A program made the translations under genes and the position numbers. A stretch of DNA of 64,000 nt. It comes from Rhododendron vialii. Taxonomy: Eukaryota; Streptophyta; Magnoliopsida; Ericales; Ericaceae. Numbering within the stretch: position 1 is the stretch's first letter; each line of letters begins with the position of its first letter. The stretch covers positions 23,894,001 through 23,958,000 of the forward strand of contig NC_080564.1 of the NCBI RefSeq assembly GCF_030253575.1, read 5' to 3'. The notes beneath the pieces are model-generated. The model had not been told where the DNA came from. It searched no databases and saw nothing but the letters and a program-made list of their open reading frames with translations. Shown here one piece after another: positions 23,101 through 34,173 of the stretch.

Positions 23101-24296
23101 AATACAACGCATCATTATTGAACCTGGATGCCCAAGGCGATCATGCCATAACATGAAAAGTTTTGGATTAGAGCACTTCTTGTGCATAATCGCATATGAT
23201 TCAATTGTTATAATCGTCGTATAATATAGCCCAGAAGAGAATGCAGAAAGTTTTTCTAATACTAGCTCTTGGCCAGAGGCATTAAAAGTGATACATAAAT
23301 ACTCTTCTTGACCTTTGTTGATGGTTTCAATATGATAATCATTACGACATATATCTTTGAAACTTAGAAGATTTCTTCTAGATCTAGTAGAATACAAAGC
23401 ATTGTCAATATTTAAATTTGTCACATTTGTTAACACAATATTCGCTCTTCCAGAGCCCCAAATTAGGTTTGCTGAACCTGATCTTGTATTAACATTTGCT
23501 TGTATCTTTGTCAATTGCTTAAAATATTTGTTATCCCGAAGAATGGTATGTGTTGTACAACTGTCTACCAAACAAATATCTTCACAAGTTATCTACAATG
23601 CATTGTTAGTATCAATGCCCCTATTACATGCAAAAATGTAAATTCAAAATCCATAAATAGATGAGTAAAGCACACCTCAAAATTTTATTATCGAATGATA
23701 AAAACAACCTGAGATACTTTCAAATTCATCACATGCAATATAAATAGGAAAATACAATTTAATCTAACTATTGGGATCATTCAAGGTAGTCATTTTCATT
23801 ATCATAGAAATCATTTTTTCGTTTCATTTGGTTCAGTGAGATATTCAGAGATATCATTCAAAAAGTTCAGATTGATCATTATTAATCTGACCAGTGAAAC
23901 TTGTTTCAATTTCTTTTCCCTTTCCTTGTTAGATGACTGGTAAAGTTCCACTAAATGCCTTAACTATGACAGGTATGTGACCAATACCCTTTTGCTCCAC
24001 ATCTGTAGCAAAAGTCATCATAATCCTTAGGAGGCTTATTTTTCAAGCTCTTCCCTTTTTTCTTTAGACACTCCTGGCCTAATCCACTTATTCCACTTCT
24101 GGGAAAAATATGGTTTCTTACTTAATATCTGAATATATCCTCCACGGACTTGGTGGTTATGGCTACCATGCACATACCCATGTCCATGACCACGGTCTCG
24201 TCCCTGACTTGAAAAATGAGCTCTATTCGCTTCTGGGAATGGTATAGAATAAACTGGACGAGACTTGTGATTTCTCATTACTATTTTGTTCAGCAA
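20169..24296 (-). pseudogene. Copia gag-pol polyprotein, broken
   Basis: Pieces in order on the minus strand: gag end (24296-24036, Gly/His/Arg-rich), zinc knuckle CYRCGAKGYWSHTC near 24010-23970 (the usual His after Gly is Tyr), protease start VDSCTTHTIL (23571), pre-integrase motif HDRLGHPG near 23130, integrase pieces to about 22002, reverse transcriptase 21540-20653 with catalytic YVDDL near 21200, and RNase H with YADTGYLSD, YKDNTACI and LPATTFKKLV to a stop at 20169. Frameshifts separate integrase halves (near 22720), integrase from RT (21545-22000 is broken) and RT from RNase H (near 20700). Most of gag is missing or unreadable. It is not translatable. Confidence 0.9.
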
Positions 24297-25025
24297 CCAA
24301 CATACAAAAAATTAAATGAGTACATACGAACACTCTTTGTATTGCTGTTGCAAAAGCATATTTAAGGCGTGAAAAATGAATGATGTCTTTTTCAGCATAT
24401 CCTTTTCAGTAATGATTTCTCCACATAGTTTGAGATAGGATATTTCAATTTAGATAAGAATCTAAATTAGGGATAATTAAATGAGCGAGCCAAATTTAAT
24501 TGACTTATATTATGCAATAATAATCTCAGGGATCATGATATAATGATTAGACCTATATGAGCAAAATAATATTTACTTAAACCTACAGGGTTAGAATATA
24601 ACATTAACAAAGATGTGGGACAAACCATGTTTAACTAAAACTTTGAGAAAACAAGGGTTATAAAATCAATTCAATTCCAACTTCTACTTTTTGTCTTTTT
24701 CAAGATACTGACTTGCAATGTATATATGCATTTATTTATTCTATCTCTATATATATACATACATATTTTGTAAGAGTCATGCATGTTCAGACAACAAGAA
24801 TCCGAAGGAAATTTACTAGTTAAATTTTGACTCAAGCTATCGAAATCTATACCAAAGACTGTTTGTGCTTCTTGTTATCAATTGCAAAATAAATGCTCAG
24901 TCCTTTCCCATGACAAGTTGGTAAGGGTGAACAAATAGTAATGTAGATGACAAATTTAAACATTCATCTACAAAAATAACAGAGGGGATGAAATAAATAA
25001 ATTTGCTGGTATATGGTTAACCAGT

Positions 25026-25500
25026 AGGGTTAGCTGAGTGGCTAAACTCGTGGTTTCCCTTAAGAAGGTCACGGGTTCAAAGCGATGTGGCAATGTTCTG
25101 AATACCGTACCGGTCAGGGTACCGGTTTTCCTACTGGTACGGTACGTACCGGTACCGATCAAATACCGGGTACCGTTTCGGATTGATCTCTATAAGTGTT
25201 ATTTTCCTAATTAAAAGAATTTATAGTATAATATACACTTTTTAAAATAAATAAAAAAATCCGGTATTTGTCCGATACCATCCGATATTTGCCCGGTACT
25301 TGAAGAAAAAAATAAATTTAAAAGTAGTCCGGTACTATCCGGTATTGGCCGGTACTGATCGGTATGTCCGGTACCGACCGGTATTTGAGCCGGAACGGAA
25401 TTAGAGGTGTAGGGTACCGGATTCTGTCAAAAACGGTACGTACCGGCCGGTACGGAACTGTATTGATAACATTGCGGTGTGGTGGATTCAATATTGAAGA
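25026..25500 (+). mobile_element. tRNA-like SINE fragment, split by a MITE
   Basis: Box A-like TAGCTGAGTGGCTAAA and box B-like GGGTTCAAAGC lie at 25030-25085, a tRNA-derived head. The sequence resumes after the MITE at 25475 as CGGTGTGGTGGATTC. It sits in the copia internal region, so it inserted after or with the copia element. Confidence 0.5.
25091..25474. mobile_element. hAT-type foldback MITE (384 bp)
   Basis: Ends CAATGTTCTGAATAC and, reversed, CAATGTTATCAATAC; flanks CGATGTGG (25083-25090) and CGGTGTGG (25475-25482), an 8-bp duplication with one mismatch. The interior is made of CCGGTACGGTACC-like and complementary motifs and can fold into a long hairpin. Confidence 0.75.
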
Positions 25501-25806
25501 CCCACCCACTTTGTTGCAAAAAATACTTTCGGTATTCTCATTTTTTTCATATTGTGCAAAATGCTTCAGGTATTCTACCCCTTTTTTCATATATATAAGT
25601 ATTTACTATTAGAATACTTCAGGTATTCCTTTTCTTTTATTGTAAATAGAATTATTCAGGATTCATAACTGGTAAGTACTTCATCTACCCTTTTATTTTT
25701 TTAGCATATACTACTTACGTATATTACGCAGGAGAAAGATATAGTAAGCAGAGCATATGAACAAGTGAGTTACAGGAAATGTAAACCATATACCTTTCTC
25801 AGTAGG

Positions 25807-25828
25807 GTAGAGACTCGTGCTGATAACG
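25807..25828 (-). other. Copia primer binding site
   Basis: Next to the 5' LTR the minus strand reads CGTTATCAGCACGAGTCTC, the PBS type found in several plant copia lineages. Confidence 0.6.
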
Positions 25829-26181
25829 TATTATAAAACTAGCGCAAAATAAATAAGATTGCATAAATTAAATTAAGAGATAGACACAAATATATAGAAG
25901 GATAGTTTCTCTAAGAACTATCAAGAGCAAAGTAGATCTTCAGGACCTATTATATTATACTCAATGTTTCTCTTTTCTGCTCTATGCCTTTTCTTTCTCA
26001 TTGATATTCATACTCTACATACTCTCCGATTACATCTACATTTATAGGAAAATGGGGGAGAGGATGATTAATGAGAGAGAGACCCCATAGAATTAACTAT
26101 GTTCCCTAACTAACAACATGTACTACTATTCCACTCATTACCTTTAATGTGATCAGCCAACTTAGCAAGACTTTTTTAACA
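25829..26181 (-). repeat. Copia 5' LTR
   Basis: Same length (353 bp) as the other LTR; its inner end starts TATTATAAAAC where the partner has TGTTATAAAAC. Confidence 0.95.
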
Positions 26182-26186
26182 AATTA

Positions 26187-28234
26187 GGAGTTAAGTAAAA
26201 ACCAAGAACATTTTCCTGTTAGATCTACAATCAAGATATATTCCTGCTACTCCAGGTTCTTGTCTATGCTAATTCTTCCTGTTTTTATACCAATGAGACA
26301 GTGACTTGAGACCAGTGACTTTAGCATATCCAGTTGCAGATTCTTTAAGGCTATGTTTTGACGATGCATTTGTGGAGGGATTAATGGAGGGAAAGTAAAT
26401 CATAAAGGAAAAGATAATAAGATAATGAAAGTGAAGACTCTAAATTCTTTGTTTCTTTTTCCTGCGATCTTGCTTTTCCTAGGTATATCCTTCTACAAAT
26501 CCATGAACCAAAAACAACCTAAGCTGTCTTTTAAGAGAGTGCACATGTATCACAGCACTACATTCAAGTTTCTGTTTTTTATATACATTGTCTTGTGCCC
26601 CCTAGCAACCACGTAATTTGTATGGCATCATGCAAGTTATTTATCCTTGTGGTATACAGGAAAATGAAACGAAGACACAAAAATGGTGAAAATGTTCCAA
26701 CAAAAACCAGTTGAAGAATGTTGGAAAGCAAGAAGAAATTGATAAAGAAGAGAACCAAGTACAATACAATCTATGCATATCCAGACAGATCACTACTATC
26801 AGCGTGTACATTATAAAAAGTCCAGTGAGGAGCACAGATCCTCAAGAACAAAACTTTTTTGACAGAGCTCACAACTTCACTTTATGACCACTGACCAGAA
26901 TTAAAGCTATCCGTAAAAGTTTATGTTCCCGTTGCCGTGCCCGTTTAAGCCCTTCTTGCCAAGGAAATCATCAAGAATTTTGTCCAGTCACGACTATTTG
27001 CAAGATAAAAATGTGGAAACTGATCAGTTATCCAATGAATGTTACATAATTTGGCCAACTTACCCATTTATCTAACATTTGGTCACACCATTTGACTACC
27101 GGATAGGATTATCTATCCTATGAATGTCATACAATTCACTAGCACGAGCATGATGGGACAGGACACACTTGAGACAAGATAGAACACATTATCATAGCTG
27201 TCAATCACCATCAGATGAAACCCCCAATTTTTACATAGTTGAAAGCCTCCTTAATAGCTAAATCCTCAAGCTGGCAAAGGCAGACGTGGATGCTAAAACC
27301 TCCTCAATAGCTAATCCAAAATTTTAGATAGTTCAAAGCCTCCCTAATCGATTCTCAAAAGAATATTAAAGACCTTAAACAACAATGCGAAAGGATCTAT
27401 GTTTTCCATGCTATGAAAGGTTCTCATGGCAAGTTGCAACACAAAAACCTAAAAAAATACATCATCATTCCTAAGGTTTTGAATTCAATAACCTCCAACT
27501 ACAACCATAATGGCTAAAGAAACAAGAAAACAAAATAGCAGTGTTCAATTCACGGCCCAAAAGCCAACTCGAGTAATAGCATTAGAAAACACCATTTAGT
27601 TATATTCTATGGCATAAAATCCAATGTTCAGTAATCTCTCAAGGCTTCTAATGTAATGGACTTCATCTAATCAAATACCTTGTTGCCTTCTCAGGATATA
27701 ATATATTTGTCAATAGCTAACACAGGTCTTTATCCTCAAAAATCCTATTCTACAGTAGCAAACTTCTCACCACAAAACCAATAGTTTCCACACTACCTTT
27801 CCTATTTGGCAGGAATTTAGGGATCTAATTACCAAAATTGCTATAGAAACACGGGATCTAATTGCAGTTATTGTATGTATATACCAAGAGAGAGAGAGAG
27901 AGAGAACGATACTTGAAAAGACGAGGAGAAGGAGTGGCGGTGGTGGAGGTGGCTATGGCAGGCTGGATGGTGGCGATGGCGACAGAGACAGAGGAGTGGC
28001 GATGGGTTTGGAGTTGAGTGGGTTATGTGAATCGTTGTTTGATTTGGGAAGGGTTTGAGTTTGATTTGCATGGGTTTTGTAATTTTAGGTGTTTTGGGAG
28101 AAGAGGGGTATAATGGTAAGATTTGGGAAAATTAATGGGTTATATGGAGAAAATTTTAATTTTAAAATATTGGGAATGGGTTATGTGAAGGAATTGGCTA
28201 ATGAGAAAATAAAGAGTGCGCGAATAGCAGTGCC
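26187..28234. other. Right part of the MULE-like element, non-coding
   Basis: No gene was recognised. A GA microsatellite lies at 27889-27906. Near 27910-28010 the minus strand has a His/Ser-rich low-complexity frame starting upstream of a CACCGCCACTCC-rich leader, resembling the leader seen at the ends of the first MULE. Confidence 0.4.
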
Positions 28235-28476
28235 CAAAATTTGTTGATCCATTCAATACTACTAGTTCGTTCCCTGTCAAATAACACACAAACAATATAT
28301 CCTACAAATCTGCCTTTCATATTTCCAAATGAAACACACTCTTGAATGCACAGTGGAAATAATTATCTATCAAACCACATACAATGACTCATTGTTGTAC
28401 CTTACTAGTAACACTAGAAAAATGAAACACGCATTTAGAACTTTCAAAATCTTCTTCAATTGAGGGGTTCTTTCCG

Positions 28477-28590
28477 CTAACAAACGTGGGCACCATGCTC
28501 ACGCTTGAAACCTAGAATCTGCACCAACTGCCTCATACACAGGTCTTGAAAGTTCAAACCATCGCTTTCCCAGCATCCAGCAAGTTCAAC
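28477..28590 (-). CDS. Possible terminal exon, unassigned
   Basis: The minus strand has a strong acceptor (TTTCTTCTTTCAG, ending at 28591) and then 37 open codons beginning VELAGCWESDGLNF and ending REHGAHVC before TAG. The family is not recognised. It may be an exon of an otherwise degraded gene. Alternatively it is a 3' untranslated exon of the PPR gene upstream: a donor CGCAG|GTATGC at 30701-30705 lies downstream of the PPR stop and could splice to it. Confidence 0.25.
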   Translation of the reverse strand, partial: VELAGCWESDGLNFQDLCMRQLVQILGFKREHGAHVC

Positions 28591-28935
28591 CTGAAAGAAG
28601 AAAGTACCATTTGGTCATAATACATTTTGTATGCAATAGAAAGAATTACGCATATCTTAATAGAGATTGACTTGTTCATGGAGGCACGGAGTGGCGCGAT
28701 AACACCCGTCCGTTTCAGCAATCAATGATTGAGATCTGTTTTTAAACTTTGACCGGTAATAAATATCGATTACCGCTAATAGATTGTTTTTAATTCGGAT
28801 CGTCCAAAACACTTTTAGACAGACGATATTGAGCTACGTAAATAAGATTTTCTCATCTTAATAAGCCAAATAAAACATACAAGCCAATAGAGATGCAAGT
28901 GCAGGAAGAAAACTTTAAGCTTTTATTCTAACTTA

Positions 28936-29152
28936 CTCCCTCCGTCCCAAATTGTTTGTCCGGTCCGCAAAACGATAACTTAAAAATACTGCAATTTTTT
29001 AAAGAAAAAATTCAAAACTTTTTTCACAAATTAATAGAACTCATTGATATCTAGTTAAGTTGTTAAAAAACTTTTAAATTCTTCTTGCAAAAATCGTATT
29101 ATTTTTAAGACTCCGTTTTCCGGACCGGACAAAGATTTTGGGATGGAAGGAG
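28936..29152. mobile_element. Stowaway MITE
   Basis: CTCCCTCCGTCCCAAATTG at the left end and, reversed, CTCCTTCCATCCC at the right, flanked by TA on both sides. CTCCCTCCGTCCC termini with a TA duplication define Stowaway (Tc1/mariner) MITEs. Confidence 0.85.
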
Positions 29153-30700
29153 TATTACTTTTCAAAGTATAGTGCCCAGGATTTGCAAGTAAACTTACAG
29201 GAACTAAACTTTCAAACCAAGGACCATTGGCATTGGAAATTGATTTTGGCACTCCAATTTTAACCACTGGCACTTCACTTTGTATGTTGATCATGTGAGA
29301 TTACAAAATAGAAACTAGAGTGCCATTGACTAAAAGTGGAGTGCCAAAATCACATTCCTTGGCATTTTGATATCAATGAACCGAAAATGACGGGACATTG
29401 GATGACAGGATGAGCATATAAAAACTTACTAGAACTAAAAGATGCAAGAGGCTTAACAGTTGCAAATCCGAAAAGTAACCACGGCATAGAGGTGCTAAGT
29501 ATCCAAAGCCAAAAAATATTTTGTTCCCAATTTTAAAAGAATGAAATCAGCACAATAAAAAGTTAGAAAAAGCAACAAAAAATCATTCCTATTAATTAGA
29601 TGTATAAGCGTATATCACGGTAGACTCAATCACTCAATACCTTTGATAGAAGGCCATCCTTTGGCGGCATCACTTTTAGCCACAAGACGCTCCTCAGCCC
29701 AAAATATCTACCACTTGTCCCAACCAACTGATATCAGGAGCTTCACACAGTTCCCTGATTTCCACCAGAAATACAAACCCAATGCACAAGACCACATAAA
29801 AGAAAAAGGAAACAATAAACATGGGTAAAAGAAAGTATTGGTACCCCCATCAAGCCGATGAGAGTACACCAGATAACGCTATGGAAAAAATCTAGCGCTC
29901 CTCCGCCAACATAACAAAAAGAACACTGGTTCTATTCTACAAACAAACATTAAAATAAAGTAAGACAATAAGGAAAGAGAGTCCAATATTTCTTAAGAAG
30001 TAAACGAAATTAGGAGGTTGATGCAAAGATAATTGGCAGAAAACAATTCAGACTTGGTTTCCAGTCCATATAACATACCCACAAATTTGTTTGTGTGCGC
30101 TGAGGAACAATATCTATAACTATATTTATGCAGAGAGAGATTGGACAGCTTTGGAGTTCGGTTAGCGCAAAGACATCGTTATCTAGCATTTGGATACAAG
30201 ATGAGGATGCTATGTATTAACGCCGGCTCATAGGAACAAACTCATAACAAAAATGCAATTTGCTAGGGTAAGGGTTGTGGATGCTCTAAAATAATAGGAA
30301 AAGTATGACAACCTGAATCAACACCTAACAAGCAAACTATTTGTATCAACAAAACCATCGACATATGTAAGACATCATCAAACACGTAATGGACCAAATT
30401 AGAGCCATAACTTTATTGAAGGCAAATAATGGGAGTAGCCAGACAAGTCAATTCCAAAACTTAAATGATGGGAGGATACTAAATTTGAAGTGAGTATGGG
30501 TAAACAAACCAAATGATAAGATTAGGCTATAATTTTTTTGTCCATACCCAAGCTACGCTGCTACTTCAAAAGCCTTTAGCAAAAATCTACAGCTAACAGC
30601 TCAACCCTTCTTGAGAATTACAAACTAAAATAATATGGTGTACCAATGAGTGAGGTAGAGAGAAATGAGAGCTGAGAGAGAGAGAGAGATACATGGGCAT
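29153..30700. other. Intergenic or intronic, no gene recognised
   Basis: AT-rich sequence without clear frames or transposon ends. If the splice suggested for 28591 and 30703 is real, this would be a 3' UTR intron. Confidence 0.35.
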
Positions 30701-30718
30701 ACCTGCGAGGTCGAAGAA

Positions 30719-30775
30719 ACTGTCCAAGACTCATCTGTGAACTGTCCAAGACCCCTCTATGAACTGTCCAAATGC
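30719..30775 (-). repeat. Short tandem repeat of about 24 bp
   Basis: TTGGACAGTTCA(T/C)AGA-like units occur two to three times in the presumed 3' UTR of the PPR gene. Confidence 0.6.
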
Positions 30776-30804
30776 ATCTTCTGCCAAGAAATTCAAACGC
30801 GACA

Positions 30805-31919
30805 TCACATCATGGCTTCTTTGAGGAGTTCATAAGCAAACAATACCCTATCCACCATGGTATTGAAAATTCTCCTCGCTTCCTCCATCCGGCCTTGCAA
30901 ACAATACCCTTGCATCAGATTCGAGTGAATGACTACATCAGGATCCAAACCTCTTTCTATCATGACTTCAAGTAGCACCTCTGCTTCCTTTGTCAGCCCT
31001 TGCTTGCTAAGTGCCTTGATCAACACAGTAAATGTATGAACATCTGGTGAAACATCATTACCCAACATTTCTCTCAGAATTTTTGTAGCCACATTCCACT
31101 TGCCACAATTGCAGAGGCCACAAATCAAAGATGTATAAGTGACGACATTTGCAGGAATACCTTTGCTATTCATTTCTACTAAGAAGTTGAGAGCGTCATC
31201 CACCATCTCGTCCTTGCAAAGACGGTCAATGATCATGCTATATGCCATGGTGTCTGTCTTCTCCAACATCCTAAACAACCTAATAGCTGCTCTGGTGTTT
31301 CCCATTTTGCAAAGTCCATTTAAAATCGATCCATACATGGCCATCCATATCGGGTTCGATTTCTACTATTCTGACTAGCTTCTCAACTAACTCTGAGGCC
31401 TCAGCAGTCTTATCTAATAAAATAAGCCCATTCAACAGATGGGTGAAGGTCCTAACATTAGGTGTATAACCGCGTTTGAAGAGGCCCCCTAAAAGAGAGA
31501 ACCCAAAGCCAACTCGATTCATTTGACAGTAGCTGTTAATTGCAACGTTGAAGGTATAAAAATCTAGGTGAATGCCTAGTAACTGCAACCTGTTAAAATG
31601 AGAAATAGCCGTGCTGTACTTACCCGAAAACGTAATAGTCGATAAAGCTTTACCAATTTCCTTAAGGTGCGGCAGAGGTGGCGTTTCGGAGATCCGTTCG
31701 AGTAGCAATTCAGCTGCTCGGAGACTATTGGGGCCCCTATAGCGCTGTTTCCTACTCGACTGTGGTTGCAGGCGTTTTTCTTGACTGATGATAGTTGGAG
31801 GAGAACTAGGGTTTGAAGAGTTAGATTGATAATGGTGTGATGATGGAGGGAGAAGATTACCTTTTCGGCAATTAGCAGACTCCATGCGACTGCTAATTGA
31901 AAGTGAACTAATCTGAGCC

Positions 31920-31924
<5 letters not shown>
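30805..31924 (-). pseudogene. RFL-type PPR gene with a 4-bp frameshift
   Basis: The first frame starts MMAQISSLSISS at 31924 and runs through a Ser/Pro-rich leader, then P-type PPR repeats (FNVAINSYCQMNRVGFG, TPNVRTFTHLLNGL). Near 31335-31345 the coding strand has ATGGATGG where one ATGG would keep the frame; the second half (MAMYGSILNGLCKMGNTRA, VVTYTSLICGLCNCGKWN, PDVHTFTVLIKALSKQG) continues in another frame to a stop at 30805. Together about 370 residues with nine or so repeats, shorter than the 500-600 of full RFL proteins. RFL proteins bind mitochondrial RNAs and include restorers of male fertility. The N-terminal leader could be a mitochondrial presequence. Whether the 4-bp change is real or an assembly error is unknown. 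Confidence 0.8.

Positions 31925-31972
<48 letters not shown>
31925..31972 (+). repeat. (CT)n directly upstream of the PPR start codon
   Basis: Forty-eight bases of CT (GA on the coding strand) end directly at the start codon of the PPR frame; presumably 5' UTR. Confidence 0.95.
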
Positions 31973-31973
<1 letters not shown>

Positions 31974-34173
31974 ATGTTTTCGGATGAGGATTTTTCCCTT
32001 CTTTTCTAAAGGAACAGTACCGTTAATAATCATCCGAAAAACAAACCAAGAGCACATTCATTATTTAAAAAAAGACGTGAACAGCTACATCGGGGGATAA
32101 ACTTTTCAAGTTGAAATATATATCCTCCAAAACCCTTATAAATCAAGCAATGAATTGCACAATTATCAACGTATCAATTAAACTCACACACAAAAATAAC
32201 ACGTCAATCCATTATAAAAACACCCACAAAAGGAAGAGAAAGTTCCCGCAAGGGGAATGAGATCACAACCAACCAACGTTAAAGAAATGAAGAATAAATA
32301 AAATTAGAGAAATAAAACCTTCGGTCACCCACAAAGGCAGCTGCAAGTTGAACACCCTAGATATTTTTTAGGGTGTATATGAGTTTTATGTATTTTCATT
32401 GTATCCCTTATTGAACACCCAATTCAATAGAATTTGAACACTCATTAGCCTAAAAGTGAGCCATTCAGCTCATATCTAGGTTGAAAACCTCTCAGATGCT
32501 ATCAACTTTTTTGGAGCTAGTTCATACAGCATTTACTTTGGCTAAGTGGGGCCACCGCTAGTAGACGGTGTGTTTATGGTCTCTGGTCAAGGTCCGCATA
32601 ATTGAACACCAAGTTATCCGAAGAAAAAACCTCCACCATATCTCACTACCATAAATGCTAGTATAAATTAAGAAATCAAGAGAAGGAGAGAATAATAAAA
32701 TTTTCATCCTACTGATTTTAAGTTGTTCACTGTGTAAAAAATTTCTTCATATGCCATGAAATATGTTTGTTTCAAAATATGTCATGAATTTGAAGCAAAT
32801 TTCGTGAAATCGTGACTTCACGTTCTTAATATGTCATGTTCGAAATATGTCATAAATTTGAAGCCAATTCCTGAAATCATGGTGTATAGTTAATTTATTA
32901 TTCTAGAATATGTCATGTTAAACAAAATACTTATTCTTTTTTATGGTGAATTTGCAAAATTAACCATGAAAAACATGGTTGATTTGAATATTGTATATGT
33001 TTCGAAATATTTTTTATAATTATTTTTTAAAAAACTTATTCATGAAAAACATGGTCGATCCACCATGTTTCAAAAGATTTCATGATAATACATGGTATAT
33101 ATGAAAAAACAAATATAATTTTCCAATTTAAATCAATGAAAAATAAATCGGTAAAATTTGGTTATTACGAATTTTTTAAAATTTGAAATCAGCTTTCGTA
33201 ATTATCTCCCGTAATTATTGAGATTGAATCCCACTAAATTAGTAAATGGTTGAATCCTTCTAATTTAGGAAGTCAATTTACAGTACATACATATGGATAT
33301 CTTATTAAAATGGTAGGCAATTCACCATATGAAAATGATGAAAACATAACTGTTCAAAATGACTAAGATCAATACATACGTGAGATAAGACTTGAGGATA
33401 AATCTTGAAGTCTCCCAACACAATTTTGCAAAGTACAAAGCTTTTATACATTAGAGTTCGACACAAACAAAAATAATTTTGGAATTAGCAACACCCTTTC
33501 AAATTTGTACTAAGATGTTCTGATTTTTTTTATAATCGTCAATTTTTTACCCTAAACACACACACACAGATGCATGTCACCCACTCTCCAATTGGATAAA
33601 AGTGGAACAAGTAATATATGTAAAGTTCAAAGGTCGCATTAACATTTTATTGCATTTGGGTATTTACGGGACATTGAGGTGGAAGTTGAATGTACCATCA
33701 GTTATTTTGGGACTGTAGCATCAGTGTGTGACGTGATAATGTGATTTTCCTACGAGCAAATTTGTTTCATTTTACAGGCCCGTGTGCACCAAATATATGG
33801 TTTTGGACGATCATTACATAGATTTGTCCATGTGAATTACGTAGGATCTTTATGCAGATTTGTTACCCAAAATCGACCTTCTTGTTTAAATTTAGCATTT
33901 CATTTATCATGTTAGTTTTTTCTTTCATAAAAGCATATGCAGGATTACTGCCAAATTGTCTAATTCTTAAGCTGGATATGGAACACGCTTAGACGAATAC
34001 TACTATTGAAGTAAACAAGTAGAGGAAGATAAAGAGAGTCCAAAATAGAGACACACACACACAAAAATCCAAATAGCTCCAGAAACAATAAAACATTAGC
34101 GCTCAATTATTCCACTTCATCTACAGAGGCCCACCAAACCCATAGCCCAGTTCTCATCTAACTAAACAACCTC
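31973..34173. other. Intergenic region between PPR and F3'H, mostly AT-rich
   Basis: No gene was recognised. A SINE-like piece at about 32450-32600 shares GATGCTATCAACT with the SINE at 18424. Around 32730-32890 a segment with AATATGTCAT.AATTTGAAGC is repeated imperfectly. Transcription from F3'H would end here. Confidence 0.4.

Larger units (their letters stand above)
19602..26181 (-). mobile_element. Ty1/copia retrotransposon, complete but decayed
   Basis: Two 353-bp LTRs (19602-19954 and 25829-26181) are nearly identical and flanked by the perfect 5-bp target duplication AATTA (19597-19601, 26182-26186). On the minus strand the order is LTR, PBS-like GTTATCAGCACGAGTC, gag with zinc knuckle, protease, integrase, reverse transcriptase and RNase H, polypurine tract AAGGGGGAG, LTR. 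Integrase before reverse transcriptase defines copia. The internal region has several frameshifts and also holds a SINE-like repeat and a MITE (25026-25500). Confidence 0.95.
16870..28234. mobile_element. Second MULE-like inverted-repeat element, enlarged by nested insertions
   Basis: Left end from 16870 reads GGATGCTGCTATTCGC then CTTTATTTTCTCCATTAGCC; the reverse complement from 28234 reads GGCACTGCTATTCGC then CTTTATTTTCTCATTAGCC. Flanks are AAAAATTTG (16861-16869) and CAAAATTTG (28235-28243), a 9-bp duplication with one mismatch. The span holds the copia element 19602-26181; removing it leaves about 4.8 kb. No transposase was found, so it would be non-autonomous. Contents: a small frame near 17170-17365, a degenerate GTTACCGAA array, a SINE-like repeat and an exon-like frame near 19193. 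Boundaries are good to a base or two. Confidence 0.65.

Noticed and set aside
25026..25090. Possible tRNA gene
   Set aside because: Only the 5' half and a weak box B are tRNA-like and a MITE follows directly; treated as a SINE fragment.
29643..29828. 61-codon plus-strand frame beginning MIEGHPLAASLL
   Set aside because: Isolated, no family resemblance, no clear splice partners.
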